Positions 24,463 to 36,872 are shown, counted from the stretch's first letter. The stretch: 64,000 nucleotides of DNA from Notospermus geniculatus (GCA_002633025.1 NMRB01000001.1:1423241-1487240); one strand, 5' to 3'. A program made the numbers and translations. Notes: generated by a model not told the origin, from the sequence alone.

Positions 24463-25419
24463 CCCGGTGAAGAAAACATACTAGACGCTGTTCATCGAAA
24501 ATATCCCATAATTTCTCCCAATGCCATCCTACTCTAGGGACGCACAAAAAGAGTGGAGCGGGAAAGAGGGTCGCCCCTCCAGTTGACTTGTCTCGTTGTC
24601 CTCGATACCACTACTGCTTATAGTGAGTCACAACGTTCAGTGCGTGCTTTCCTCAAACTGTTACCGTATTCATCTTCTGTAAGATCGGAAAATACCCCCA
24701 AACTAAGTGGAAAGCACTGGAAACCTGGAGGAGCGGCCCTCCCCCACCCCCACTCCCAAGAGCATCAGTGTCCCCCGAGAGCGGAAATGGCGAAGGTCAG
24801 CCCTAAGACTCAAAGTTTTGCAAACAGGTACCTCGTCTCCAACGGAAATGAAACAAAGAAACCGCGTGCTCAACCCTTTGACATCTTTACCAACAAACCA
24901 AATACAAGTCAATCCCAAACTTCCCTACAAATAGTGCAGCAATTATGTAACCGTGTGCCGTGACCATAACACGGACAATTCTTTATCGTATGAAGACTGA
25001 AGAATGACGCTGTTCTCTGACTACAAGCTTTACTGAAGGGATTATCCCAGTCTGATCAAAGGGTTTCGGCTCAGGTCACGCTTTCTTTGTGCAATAAGGG
25101 ATTAATTACTTTCACCAAACAAAGCTCCTTCAACTGTTGGTATGGACTAGTATCACAGTAGAACTGACGCATAATCACCCCCATACTATACCCTGTATAG
25201 GACATGTGTGGAAATGTTTCCTTGTACATGTATGTCTAACTTGCTATGCCACTGACCAACCGCATGGGCCACTCTTTTCAATGCATCTGGCTTCAGTGCA
25301 TTTTCCTCCTACCGACAACTTCCCCCGATTTCTCCTCAGCAAAATCAATCGGTCCCTTTACTCCCCTCTGTCTAAATTCTACCCACAACAGCATGAGCCA
25401 CTTCTTTCCTCATTCTGAC

Positions 25420-25850
25420 TCACAACGGTCTCTTTTTCCTCTCATCGGCCACTTTTTTCCCAAGTAATACTTTCATTGACCACTTTTTTCGATGTATATA
25501 CTAAGACTCTCAATCGGTCACTTTTTTCCGATATGTACAGATACCAATAATACTCTCATCGGCCACTTTTTTCCGATATAGTAAGACTCTCATCAGCCAC
25601 TTTTTTCCGATATATAGTAAGACTCTCAACGGCCACTTTTTTCCGATAATAATAAGACTCTCATCGGCCACTTCTTTCCGATATATTGTACGACTCTCAT
25701 CGGCCACTTTTTTCCGATATGTATATACTAAGACTCTCATCGGCCACTTTTTTCCGATATGTATATACTAAGACTCTCATCGGCCACTTTTTTCCGATGT
25801 ATACAAGTATACTATGACTCGTATCGGCCACTCTTTTCCGATAATATCTA
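25420..25850. repeat. minisatellite with a roughly 32-44 bp unit
   Basis: About ten imperfect units carry the core CGGCCACTTTTTTCCGATAT followed by a variable TATACTAAGACTCTCAT spacer. Units differ mainly in spacer length. A minus-strand open frame crosses it only because the unit lacks stops; its repeated Lys-Lys-Val-Ala-Asp-Glu peptide is a by-product. Confidence 0.9.
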
Positions 25851-26913
25851 CTACAAACTCAGGGTCACCACTAAATATACAAATCCACAGTGTAAATAAC
25901 ATACAGTAGTAGTAACCTATGTATGATGCCAGGAACGAACGCACACCGAACGAACGATCACGGAGGGCACAATACAATCGGCCAACCGAGCAACGAGCGC
26001 AAAGCCAATGCGTCCGTCCCTGACGAGGTTCCAAAACCAACTGAAGGAAGGTCCGCCCCGTGCTCATGACGTCACACCACGTTGGATACCATGCTTATTG
26101 TGATTCTAAGGGGCATATTCCTATCTGACTATAATACATCTGAAGGGGCTGCGGTGAGCCATTTTAAAGTTACCTGTACATTGATGTGCCTAAATTGGCA
26201 GCCATATTGGTTTTATGCTAATTACTGCCAAACTGGCAAAATCTGTGCGTGGCAACAATTGAATTATGTTATCCAATGGTGATGCCGATAATTTTATGAA
26301 GTCAAATCCTTGTTACCAGAGATTGACCACGAAAGTGAACGAAAACCCAGGTCATCTCTCAGTCTATTGTTGTTACCAATAAAATGATTTCAGGACACAA
26401 ATTTTATGGTTTCATTTCTATTTTCAGTTGGGTACATTGTATTGGTACGAGAAAAAAACTGCATTTGATATATCATGGTTAGGATTCCGAATTCCACATC
26501 CTTGTCTTTGCTCATCACTAAGGGCTTGAGTGATACCTGACCAGACAAGGACAAACTCTTCAAGCAGAAGTCTTCAGAATCATGACATAGTTCACTCAAT
26601 TACATCAACTAACTGGTAGATTAAGCCAATGGCTTGAGAAATCATCTGCAGTATTTGAGAATGACGTCGGATGAAAAATTTAAGAAGTATGGTAACTGAC
26701 ATAAATATAGATTTACATATGTCAAATCTTGTAATACACTTATATATGTACAGGAAAAGATATTGGACAGAATATCAGTGAACCATCATAGATACTGAAT
26801 GGTTGCTGTATTCAATTCTGTTGTATCAAAAACTACAATTGAACTGAATCAATTCCTTGGTGGGTAGAATTACCGGTACAACCATGGCATGGCATCATCC
26901 CTTGTCAATTTCA

Positions 26914-29237
26914 TCATTCCTCTTCATCGTCCATTTCTTCATCTGGAGCACACTGGAATAATAAAAAGTCCTGAACATGTATGTCGAAAGCGGAAGGAAA
27001 AGAAAACTGCACACTTGCTCAAAGTACCCCCACCTTCAATGACAACTTCCAACTTGAGATGCCATAGGTACCGGTATACATGTCACCTGCTGCACCTATC
27101 AATGAGTGTTGCCTGAACTATGAATCTTTTACCACCTTGTACTTATAGGAATTAAAATTCAGTCACAATGCTTACATAGTATTCCACAAAACATATCTGT
27201 CCATCCTCATTCTTGATCATATACTGGAGTGACAAGAAACCTCGGTCATCTGTCCTAATGGATATCCGACTTGATAATGCTAATGCTTTGACAGATGGCT
27301 TTAGGAGGGATATTTTGTACCTGAAACAAGTAAAGGAGATAATGGTGTTAAAGATGATCACTCCTGAGGGGCATAAATTTACTGAAGAGATGGCGGGACA
27401 TAAATTTACTTAAAGAGATGATGGTTGCCTATTTTGGTGACTGGATGCCCATACTTCTCAATCAATCAGAACAGGCAAAGTGCACTTACCTATTTGTTTG
27501 CGTCTGAGTGCACTGGAAAGATTCAACCATATCAGAATCCTTTGGGAAATCAGACTGGAATTGAAACAGGAAAGATGTCATGTTTTTCAAGAGAGATTCT
27601 CAAACAGGTGTTAAATACCTGGAGAACCACTGACAAAGGGTTCACTGATCACCTTGTAGATGTTGGCTCATTAAGAGATAACAACATGAAGGAATCAAAA
27701 CTATAACAAGTGAATACTTACATGAGTACTGCCAGCAGAACCAAATGTGGAAAGCCTGAAGTAAGGCTTATCAGGGGACATGAGTATTTCTAACACTTCA
27801 CTGGTCATGTCGAGTTCACTGAAAGCCTCTTTTAGACACTCGGACTGAAAAAAAGAAGATCCAAATAAGACCCCAACTTGTTGTGAGGCATCACAATTCA
27901 GTTACCTTTTTGTTAACTTTACAAATTGACTCAAATTTGTTTCAAAGCATATCCAATCCAAGGTGATGTTTGAAAGCTCCACCTAATATAACATATCCCA
28001 AAGTGATGTTTTACCTTCATTATTATTTTATTTATCACATTGGCACTTGAAAAATTAAAGTCCAAAGTTTCATCTGGCTCTAATGTCTTGATGCTGCAAT
28101 CAGTGAGGACACCTCCTTCTTCAAGCCTGCATAAAGTAAGAGTAAAATGAGAATTGACAGCACCTGGCTTCCCCTATCTTTGGTATGACATGGAGAGCCA
28201 GTCAAAGTACAGTCCTAAATTATCATACTCAATCATACACAACTTGAGAATAGGTTTGCGCTAAAAAGACACAAAACTGCACCATCTGCCAAGGAGTCGG
28301 GAGTTGTCTGTGAAGAGAGAAGATAAGGGAAATGAAGATGAATTCTTACATCAAAATAAGAGGCGTTCCATAGCCGTCATAAGTCATTTTTAGAGCTGTT
28401 TGTATTCCAGGAAGTGGACTATTCCCAAATATAAGAAGGCAATCAAGAAGAACGGTAAGGTTTATCTTGAATGTCGCCTGTTCTTCATTTATTGCATACT
28501 CTTGAAATACAGAATTCTGTAAGAATGCATTGGCTTGTACACATTTCGAATCTTCAACTGTGACTTTCAAACCATTTGCACTGGAGAATACAGTGGCAGT
28601 CTGAAAAAGGCAAAGAAAAAGATGAATATTACTAAACTGTCAAGTCATTGTTAATTATCATCAGTCAAAACAACGCCGCACCTGTGCCTGATCTGATCCA
28701 GGGTGTTGGTGGTGATTTCACCCAGTCAGTGCAATCTTGGAGGAATTAATAAATAAATCCTCCAAGGTGCAATATAGGCCTACTTTCATGTAGCCTTGGC
28801 CATGTTGGCCCTAGGCCTGCACAGCTCTATTATATAGGCTACCGTACATCATGATCATCATAACAAACACACTGTCATTCAGTGTCAGTGCATGTGTCAC
28901 TTCTATGACATGACTCGACTATGGATATCGTGATATAGCCTAGGCCTAGGCCTAATGGCCTACACCACAGTAGGCCTACAACCCTACATNCTTGAAGTGA
29001 GAAGTCGAAAAAAACGTGATGTCCTTGTCTTATTTATATACCCCTAGGGGCCATCCTCGGTTGAGCCAACCTCCTGTGGCCTAGGACCTAGGTACACCAC
29101 AGTTAGGCCTACAACCCCCTACATACATCTTTAAAATGTATCGCCTTCAGGATACTTGACATGTTTCTAGCATTGTCCATCCTAACGAGGAGAGTATGAT
29201 GACCTTCATCATCTGCTTCTTGGGTAGAAAGTGCCAT
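26914..29237 (-). CDS. RAD1: RAD1, 9-1-1 checkpoint clamp subunit (copy 2)
   Basis: Seven exons have the same lengths and phases as copy 1: 29237-29127, 28600-28350, 28126-28015, 27844-27722, 27554-27490, 27320-27176, 26952-26914, giving 281 residues. Coding differences that I can see from copy 1 are single synonymous changes (for example GAG to GAA in exon 4 and ACA to ACG in exon 5). Every splice site is kept. This copy adjoins TYW1, so it keeps what looks like the ancestral RAD1-TYW1 neighbourhood, whereas copy 1 adjoins DNAJC30. Either the genome has two identical RAD1 genes or the assembly holds both alleles of one. Function is as for copy 1: a clamp subunit in ATR checkpoint signalling. 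Confidence 0.95.
28736..28766. mobile_element. 31-bp hairpin insertion with 7-bp target duplication
   Basis: Copy 2 of RAD1 intron 1 contains 31 bp with perfect 9-bp inverted ends (CTTGGAGGA...TCCTCCAAG), flanked on both sides by GTGCAAT. Copy 1 has a single GTGCAAT at the same place. This is the structure of a transposition product, in miniature. Confidence 0.8.
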
Positions 29238-29538
29238 TTACTGACACTTTATTTGGAAGATTGAATTGACAATTTCAAAAGTGCCGCTTCTGTCATGTCT
29301 GTCTGCTTTTCTTTTTATACTGAAATGGCCAGCGATATCAGGATATCGATTAAAATTTTCAGTTATATTTCCCAATAGCTCATCAAAAAATTACCTTCTA
29401 TGCCGCAGTGAGAGAAACGATAGATAAATCCCTTACATGTGCACTATTATTCATAGGTTTCGGGGTAAAGTATTTTTTTCAACCAAACAGAATCTACCGG
29501 CGGCTAGCTCTGGCTCAGATTGGCCACATGGTTTCAAG
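29238..29538. promoter_or_regulatory. divergent promoter region, RAD1 copy 2
   Basis: 301 bp lie between the RAD1 copy 2 ATG and the opposing ATG at 29539. It is nearly identical to 23542-23844. It may also serve TYW1. Confidence 0.5.
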
Positions 29539-29620
29539 ATGGCGGCGACCATGCGAGGAGTAAATTTCGGAATTTTTCTCATTATTTGCGCAATTACAAA
29601 TCAATCTGAAGCCGTTCCAG
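29539..29620 (+). CDS. first exon with signal-like peptide, facing RAD1 (copy 2)
   Basis: Same 82-nt exon as 23845-23926, with donor GTACTT after 29620. The next plus-strand gene is TYW1. Joining to a CAG before 30565, or one nine bases earlier, would continue in the TYW1 frame and replace the TYW1 N-terminal residues. That makes it a plausible alternative TYW1 first exon, but no direct proof exists in the sequence. Confidence 0.45.
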
Positions 29621-29750
29621 GTACTTGAAGTTGTAAATCGCCGAGAAATTGAGAGTAGCCGCGTTTCATATCTAAAATGAATGTTTATACGCATTGTAGA
29701 TCATGTAACGTTAGTGTAGGCCTACCTAGTGCAGTACAGTACATCATATA

Positions 29751-30489
29751 CAAATTCAAATTCAAATTCAAATATAGTTTATTGAAGCTTTAAGAATACA
29801 TTTCTCATAGGCATAGATTACAATAAACTAAGTGCAAGGTGCTAGAAAAGACAGACGGAACAGATATGTACATTAAGTAGACTGAACAAGAGGATTGAGA
29901 CAAAAGGTGCAGGATACAATTATAAATGATTTGTAAAAATAAAGGCTTTAGTAAAATAAGGATTCGGAGAATGATTATTACAAAAATTGCACATATAGAG
30001 GCACACTGTCAGGCATTCTTACACACCCCGAATGGAATCAAAGGATTGCCTGATGAATCTTGAGACTTCCCTAATAGAGCTCGCTTCTGCATTAACCAGG
30101 TAGAAGAAAAAATTTTCATCTGGTAAATTGACTATTCTATTGGGCAGATTGATGGTATCAAATAGTGCCTTCCTTTCATTGGAAAACCTTGGACAATTGA
30201 TTAGAAAATGAATTTCGTCTCCAATTCTTTCTTCATTGTTATTGGCGACGCAGTAATTGCAGAATCTCTTGCCACGCCTTACAGGCGGTTTTGTATGACG
30301 TCCCTTTTCAATTTCGAGGCAATGATTACTTATCCTTAACCTGGTTAATGCAGCTCGGTCTTTAAAATTCTTGATCTCATTCAAGTACACCTCAAATTGA
30401 AAATGTGACTTAGTACTTTTGTACAGAGCGAGCTTTCCTTCATTGCTGTTGATCTTCATGATGTCTGCATGTATTGTATGTATGTACAC
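29751..30489 (-). mobile_element. 3' end of a non-LTR retrotransposon
   Basis: The minus-strand frame 30489-30019 (156 codons) encodes the C-terminal part of a LINE reverse-transcriptase polyprotein: RLRISNHCLEIEKGRHT, then a Cys-rich segment FCNYCV...DEIHFLINCPRFSNERK, typical of the post-RT region in CR1/L2-like elements. The element ends with a TTTGAA repeat tail (read on minus) at 29751-29773, as such elements do. Everything upstream of this piece is missing, so it is a 5'-truncated, inactive insertion. It abuts the TYW1 first coding exon. Confidence 0.85.
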
Positions 30490-30508
30490 TCACCATGCTC
30501 ACTCAATC

Positions 30509-33500
30509 ATGTCATGCACTGCACTGACTGCTCATATCAATTTCTATGGTATTGTAACAGCTGTCGCAGTTTTATGTTTTGGTTGGCTCCTGGTGTCTGG
30601 TAGGAGGAGTGGGATAAATGTCAAGGTATGAATGCTGTTTGCCATCAATTCATGTTAGTGTGGAAGACTTATTACTTGCTGGTTGAAAGGTGTAAGCAAG
30701 AATGAACTCTTGGCCTTCTTTTGCTGGATATCACAGCCATGAAATTGCTCAACAACTGTACAAACGGTTATCATTTTCTAATTTGAAAATCCACTTATAC
30801 TTATTCTAAATTTATGTTTTTTTGTCTTATCTGGTCTTTTTTATCTTATATTTGTTTAGAAAAGCTTCAATGGACCCCAGGTTGTGAAGACAGTTCCTAC
30901 AAATCTAGTTGGCAGCCTGGCCAAGAAAAAATCAAAACAAAGTAGTGAGGCCAATGGCATTGTTGGGTCATCACTTGACTGCAGCTGTCAGAAGGAAAAG
31001 AAATGTAATGGCCTGAAAATTTTCTTTGGAACTCAGACAGGCACAGCCAAGGTGAGTTCTAGTCAGGATATTACATCTGCAGATGATTATCTTGAGTTAT
31101 TTCCTAACTGTAATGCATCAATGTGATATTATTTGCTTCAACACCAAACACCAGTGAAACAAGAGTTCTTTAGTGTCTAAAAATTTGTTGTAATATCTTC
31201 TTGCAGACATTTGCAGAGTTGTTAGCTGGAGAGGCATCATTGAGAAAGCTAGGCTGTGAAGTGGTTGATTTGAAAACTTTTGACCCTGAAGACACACTTT
31301 CAGATGAGACTGATGGCAGTGACATTTGCATCTTTATCATCTCAACATATACAGATGGTACCCCACCGAATGGTGCCATTTGGTTCTACAAATGGCTCGG
31401 AGAAGAAGTTTCCGATTTCAGGGTGCAGAAGACAGCACTGGCTGGGATGAATTATGCCGTTGTAGCCCTTGGAAATTCTCTATACAAGGAAAACTTTTGT
31501 GGAGTAAGTCCCTTAAAATATTTCCATGGTGGGCAGTGGCAGTGTCTTGTTGCAATGTCAGTTACCGGTACATATGAAAATATAATTGTTGCATCTTGCT
31601 TGTGCCTTCCTCTGAAGGACACACTCTATGCAATATTATGACTGGTTTCCTTTCCCTAGGTTGGAAAGAAAGTCGACCAATGGTTACATGAATTATCAGC
31701 TTCACGAGTGATGGAGGTTGGTCTCGTGGATGAAAATGTTGCTGGTAGTAAACATGGTGGTAAGTGTTCTGTTGGGTGGAATGGAATAAAATCGAACCTA
31801 CTACCAGTCCTGTTTACAACTGTGGGCAATGACTGGCAAAAATGTCCACCAATCTTATACATTTTTGATAGTAATGTAATGCAGGAAGCAACTGGAGCCA
31901 CCGTGCCGCATTGTAAAAGATGTGATCCTTTGTATTCTTTGTCTATAGGAAACGAAGCAGATTTCTCTGCTTGGATGCAGACCTTTTGGCAGAATATGGA
32001 TTGTAAGTCTTCTCAGTGTTGTAAGGATACTGCTGGCAGTCATGAATGCAAAGAGGAGGTAAGCATTATACTAGTCGCAGTAGATGTTCACATAAACACT
32101 GTATTTGAAATGTGTTTGATCAAGGGAGAAGACTTTGAATAACAGTTTTAATTTTAGTTCTAGAGTCCCTTTGTACTTTGTTTTTACTAGTTTTTGAACC
32201 ATTGATTTGTTGACCATTGATCCTCTGGCCCAATGTCACATAAACTTTACTACATATGAACTTCAGGAATTGTTCGAAACTACAAGTGAAGAAGAAGGTG
32301 ATGACAATGATGAATATGGTGATGACGTTGATGGCGTTCAGAAATCAGATGGTGTGGTTGATTTGGAAGACCTCGGAAAGGTCATGAAGAAAATGAAACA
32401 AGCTAAGGTAAGCTAACAGATTCCCAAGTATTTCTTGATCAGAAAGGCTAATTCTGGCCTTCGCAGTCCGTCTTCAGTTGAATTATTTGAATCTATTTTA
32501 GGAGAACCGTAAAGAAGAGGAAGATGCTGCAAAGGGCAAAGGTGGTGGAGAAAAGCGTGAAATGATTACTCCTATCCTGAGAAAGGCTCTGGAGAAACAA
32601 GGATACCGTCTGATTGGGTCTCATTCGGGAGTCAAACTTTGTCGTTGGACAAAATCCATGTTACGGGGGCGTGGTGGCTGTTACAAACACACTTTCTATG
32701 GCATTGAGAGTCATCGATGTATGGAGACAACACCTAGTCTTGCTTGTGCTAACAAATGTGTCTTCTGCTGGAGGTAGGTTAATTGACTGTTACTGATTGT
32801 GGTGTTTCTATCCAGCCCGGCACAGTGGATTTCAATCACCCTTTAAACCTCCCTCTAATGATCAATGATCATAATGCCACATGGATCAATGATTGGTCGT
32901 ACCTTGTGTAAATTTATACAGAGTTTATTACCGGTACTTCATTGCAGACATCACACAAATCCAGTTGGTACGGAATGGCGTTGGCAGATGGATGATCCAG
33001 AGACCGTGATCAAGGGTGCAGTCAGTAACCACTGTAATATGATCAAACAGTTCAGAGGTAATTGCTGGAGAACTTGCAAAACAAATGTTTAGCATATGTT
33101 CCTTACAAAACAGCGCTTACTTGTTCCTCTATTGGTCGGGCCGAGTAGGGGATATTCTGAACCATGTGCCATGTTTTCGTAAGATCAGATCAATTTTATA
33201 CTGGAATTGAAACTACTACAGTACCCGTAATGGGTAAATTATCTCATGATTTGTGTTTATATTCTTTCTGGTTCTTTTAGGTGTACCTGGTGTGAAACCA
33301 GAGCGATTAGCCGAGGGTATGACACCACAACATTGTGCCCTGTCTCTTGTTGGAGAACCTATCATGTACCCTGAAATCAATCGTTTCATTGAACTCCTCC
33401 ATGACAAAGGAATCTCATCCTTCTTGGTTACCAATGCACAGTTCCCTGAGGCAATTCGGTAAGTTCACTGGATGACCATTGTTTGTATAGCTCTCTGGTC

Positions 33501-34806
33501 TATGAAGAATGACTGTGCAGAATGCAATATTGAGATCACTAGGTACATGTGTATTCCTGTTACAATTCACCGCTGAAAATCAAGTTGCCCCTTTGTAATT
33601 TCATAGAATTTTTGTCTTTAGCAATCTAGTTCCGGTCACACAGCTGTATGTGAGTGTTGATGCCAGCACCAAGGAAAGCTTAAAGAAAATCGACAGGCCA
33701 CTTTTCAAAGATTTCTGGCCTCGGTTTCTCTCTAGCTTGGAGGCTCTTGGGAAAAAGGTAAGCTTTTTGCAGCAACGACAGCTGCTGTATGGTGCTGAGC
33801 TTCACCTGCCATGGATAGGCATAACCTGCTTCATGTACAGGTATTTTGAGTCATTCACACAAATCCAGTTGACTTCGTTCACCACCAAGGCAATATGTCA
33901 AGTACAGTGTACCATTGTACATCAGTTCTCAGCTTGTATGTGTACAATACAAATTATATCTCATTGCCTTCTTCCTTGCACCAGGGTCAAAGAACAGTCT
34001 ACAGACTTACTTTGGTCAAAGCATGGAACACAGACGAAATAGAAAACTATGCTGATTTGGTGAGCAGAGCAAATCCAGATTTCATTGAAGTGAAGGTGAG
34101 TTGAAAATACTGTTAATTCCCTATAGCCTCGTTAAACCATGGTCTCTGACGAAGTCATTGCCAAGGCATAACAAGTGGTTTCACTCTGAGGTGAACATTA
34201 CTGGAGGCTGATTTCATGTGTTTATTTCAGGGAGTGACGTATTGTGGTGAATCAAAGGCAAGTAATCTAACTATGAAGAACGTCCCATGGCATGAAGAAG
34301 TTGTCTCATTTGTCCAACAATTGGCAGACCGTCTGCCCGATTATGAAATCGCTTCTGAACATGAACACTCCAACTGCATTCTTGTTGCTCATAAAAAGGT
34401 GAGTGATTATTTCTTTTCTCCCACTTTCTCAAGTTCTAATTTGTAGACTCAAACTTCGGGAGATTTCACGTGACCCAACCTGGGGGCAAAACACTTCAAG
34501 GCGCTACAATCTCTGTGTCATAATGGCCAGACGAACCTTGCAATGCTTGCCTTTTCAAATAAGCAACAATTTTTCTCACAGTTCAAAGTCAATGGAGAGT
34601 GGTGGACGTGGATAGATTACCCAAGGTTCCATGAGCTGATAAAAGCGTATCGGGAGAGCAACCAAACGAAGACATTCAAAGCTGAGGACTACATGGCAAA
34701 GACGCCAAGCTGGGCAGTGTTTGGTGCAGAAGAGCGAGGGTTTGACCCGCTGGAAACGAGACATTTCAGGAAGAAGAATAAGGATAAAGATGTTGGAGGT
34801 TGCTGA
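30509..34806 (+). CDS. TYW1: TYW1, tRNA-Phe 4-demethylwyosine synthase
   Basis: Thirteen exons join to 718 residues (human 732): 30509-30625, 30860-31051, 31207-31503, 31660-31759, 31949-32058, 32267-32407, 32502-32773, 32948-33057, 33281-33458, 33622-33757, 33985-34095, 34231-34398, 34582-34806. All phases agree. An N-terminal membrane segment is followed by a flavodoxin domain (FFGTQTGTAK, STYTDGTPP, ALGNSLY), an acidic linker, then the radical-SAM core with CANKCVFC, whose three Cys ligate the 4Fe-4S cluster, and the TYW1 stretches SLVGEPIMYPEINRF, FLVTNAQFPE and VTYCGES. It ends GFDPLETRHFRKK. TYW1 uses SAM and pyruvate to form the tricyclic base at G37 of tRNA-Phe, the second step of wybutosine synthesis, at the ER face. 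The first exon is uncertain: MSCTAL... is my choice, but the exon at 29539 could replace it. Confidence 0.95.
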
Positions 34807-36872
34807 TGAAGTTCGGTATTGAGGATCTAAGACACTGAATAGCATAACCGTGATCACCACACGAGTTCTTTCAACCCTCTTATGAGAGAGTATGTGAGAA
34901 ATGACTGTATTCTCCAAAGGGAATTGTAATTGGGAGACACTGCACAGATTCAGGACACTGAGTTTCTCCTACCTCTGTTTGACTCACCAAGAGTGTGATC
35001 AAAGGATTCTAGTTTGGGGCGTCAAATGTGTATTGGGTTAACCTGGCCATACTTTTATTTCAATTTCTGGATTCTGTAAATAAACGTTCAATGATACATA
35101 ATTGTTGTCGTGAGTTAAAGCGATGTACGCGGGCTCTGCAGTAACTGCACATCGATAGTTCCTCTGCACATCGATAGTTCCTCTATTTCCCATATGGCGG
35201 CAGCACTACAATTTATGAATGAAATTCCAAGTAGGTCATCTCATTATAATACTACGGAATTTACTATGACCAATCAGCAGCGAGGAGAGTGACATGAGTG
35301 ACAGGGATGCTGACGGGATGACGGGGGCGACGAATCAAAGAATCATCCGCAAAAACATGCGAAGGATGGTGTTGGCCGTGGGTCAGCGACGTTCAGAGGT
35401 ACACTGCTAAGTCCTCATTTAGTGCTACAATAATTTTCTGTCTTCACACGCCGCCATCTGGCTAAACTTGCAGCATAGATGTGGAATTCGCTGGTCTTCC
35501 TCCTCACACTTCGGCTTTTTCGGCACCATGTTTGTTGTCAGTCCGTCGATCTCGTTCTGGGAAATCCCCGTGATATTTTGAAATTTTCCCGGCAGTCAAC
35601 ATTTTTGTCGCCCAAATTCATTGAAATAATATTAATAAAAGATTTTTCATGAACGTTTTACTGTATAAAACGTCGACGATACCGTAGTTTGATGGTTCAA
35701 AGATGCTAGAAATCACACGAGATCAGTTTTATGAATGAAACATCAGACCTATGTCTCAGGAAGAGAGATCTGAAGCAGGACAGGAAGGTGTCTTTTGTCA
35801 AGAAGTTGACAACAAGGAATTCTCATCAACCATATTTTATTATATCGATATCCCCGGAGCCGTAAATCAAGGTATTTCCACTTCTCTACAAGTACCATTC
35901 GTATAATTGAAAACTTCCATGAAGATTCAATCCAGGTATTGATGATACCTTTGCAGAATGGCACCTTGATAGTATACTTGTAATAACGAGAATAAGCAAA
36001 ATGATGCCATGATGATACAAGCACATGATGCTGAAAAACACCAGGTACATGTACAGTGTACATTGGTATGACCCAGATTCTCAAGCAGTGCATCCTTGTA
36101 CTCAACATGTTGGGAACAAGGTAATACATGTACCAAATGATAATCTGTTCCAAGCCACTCTGACCTGAAATCCAGCATCTCAACCATGACTTTAAATAAG
36201 CAAATCCTAATAAGTCCAATAGCATCCAAAATGGACAGCCTGTGTTAAAGCACATCCTGACATTTTCTCCAATACTCCTCTGTACTTGATCCAATTGATA
36301 AATTATCCGCAAATATAACCTGATATTCGTATAGTCTCCAATTTCTGACTGTTCCGATGAAACCGTTGATTTTTCCAACACCAATAAAACGACAGTATTC
36401 TCGAATGCTAATAGGCTCGCTGTGTTCGCTGTCCGCCGCGATTACGTCCTGAAATGAGATGGTTTGATCATTAAAATGCAATAATAACAGTAGCACTACA
36501 AAGAACCATGACAATTGCCAGTGAAATCTGGCATAACACAGACGCATCACTAGTATTTGAGCAAAAATGATATCTTCGTTGAAGGTGTGCTAACAGTCCA
36601 TGACAACTTCTCGGTAGTCCATACAACACTGAAAGTACAGCCCTGGAACAACAAGAAACAGGTAAGTTGCAATTGCTGACACTGAAGCTGGAGCGTGCAG
36701 GTACTGTCCAGATGTTCAGAGTGTCAAAGGCTTGACAAAGTGGAAGGGTATTGTGTTGACACGTCACGCCGAGCACCTGTCTCTGGAAAAAATTCTGAAG
36801 TATAAAAGAGGGAAATTTGGCAGAATTAGGAGAAGAGGTCTTCAACATCTCCCCTTGCACAATCCCTGAATG
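34807..36872. other. TYW1 3' flank to EIF3C 3' flank
   Basis: TYW1 probably ends near an AATAAA at about 35081. A tandem 20-bp repeat (TGCACATCGATAGTTCCTC) is at about 35146-35185. A possible first exon is at 35294. The minus-strand frames at 35749-36550 are Cys/Trp/Tyr-rich and look like translated UTR, not proteins; the left part is probably EIF3C 3' UTR. Confidence 0.4.
35294..35398 (+). CDS. possible orphan first exon
   Basis: ATG at 35294 opens 35 codons without a stop (MSDRDADGMTG...QRRSE), a basic, polar peptide, followed by a GTACAC that could be a donor. CpG content rises around it, as at promoters. I do not find a second exon before EIF3C on the opposite strand. The protein is not recognised. 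Confidence 0.2.

Larger units (their letters stand above)
24035..26371. other. spacer between the RAD1 copies
   Basis: 2.3 kb of sequence not duplicated elsewhere in the window. It holds an inverted repeat with a short-period repeat (24350-24462) and a larger minisatellite (25420-25850). A 136-codon plus-strand frame at 24553-24963 is Pro/Ser/Gln-rich and overlaps frames on both strands; I do not regard it as a gene. Confidence 0.5.
26372..29726. repeat. RAD1 duplication, right copy
   Basis: Second copy of the block at 19866-24034, same orientation. It lacks the 1.09-kb element but has two insertions in RAD1 intron 1: a 31-bp hairpin at 28736 and about 200 bp of TAGGCCTA-rich sequence near 28900-29115 that contains an N at 28990. 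Confidence 0.93.

Noticed and set aside
24553-24963. 136-codon plus-strand gene
   Set aside because: Low-complexity composition, overlapping open frames on both strands, no domain and no splice or neighbour support.
25510-26067. Repeated-peptide protein on the minus strand
   Set aside because: The frame is open only because the minisatellite unit lacks stops.
35749-36550. 211- and 101-codon minus-strand proteins after EIF3C
   Set aside because: Composition is Cys/Trp/Tyr/Ile-rich like translated UTR, and they overlap in different frames without a recognisable motif.
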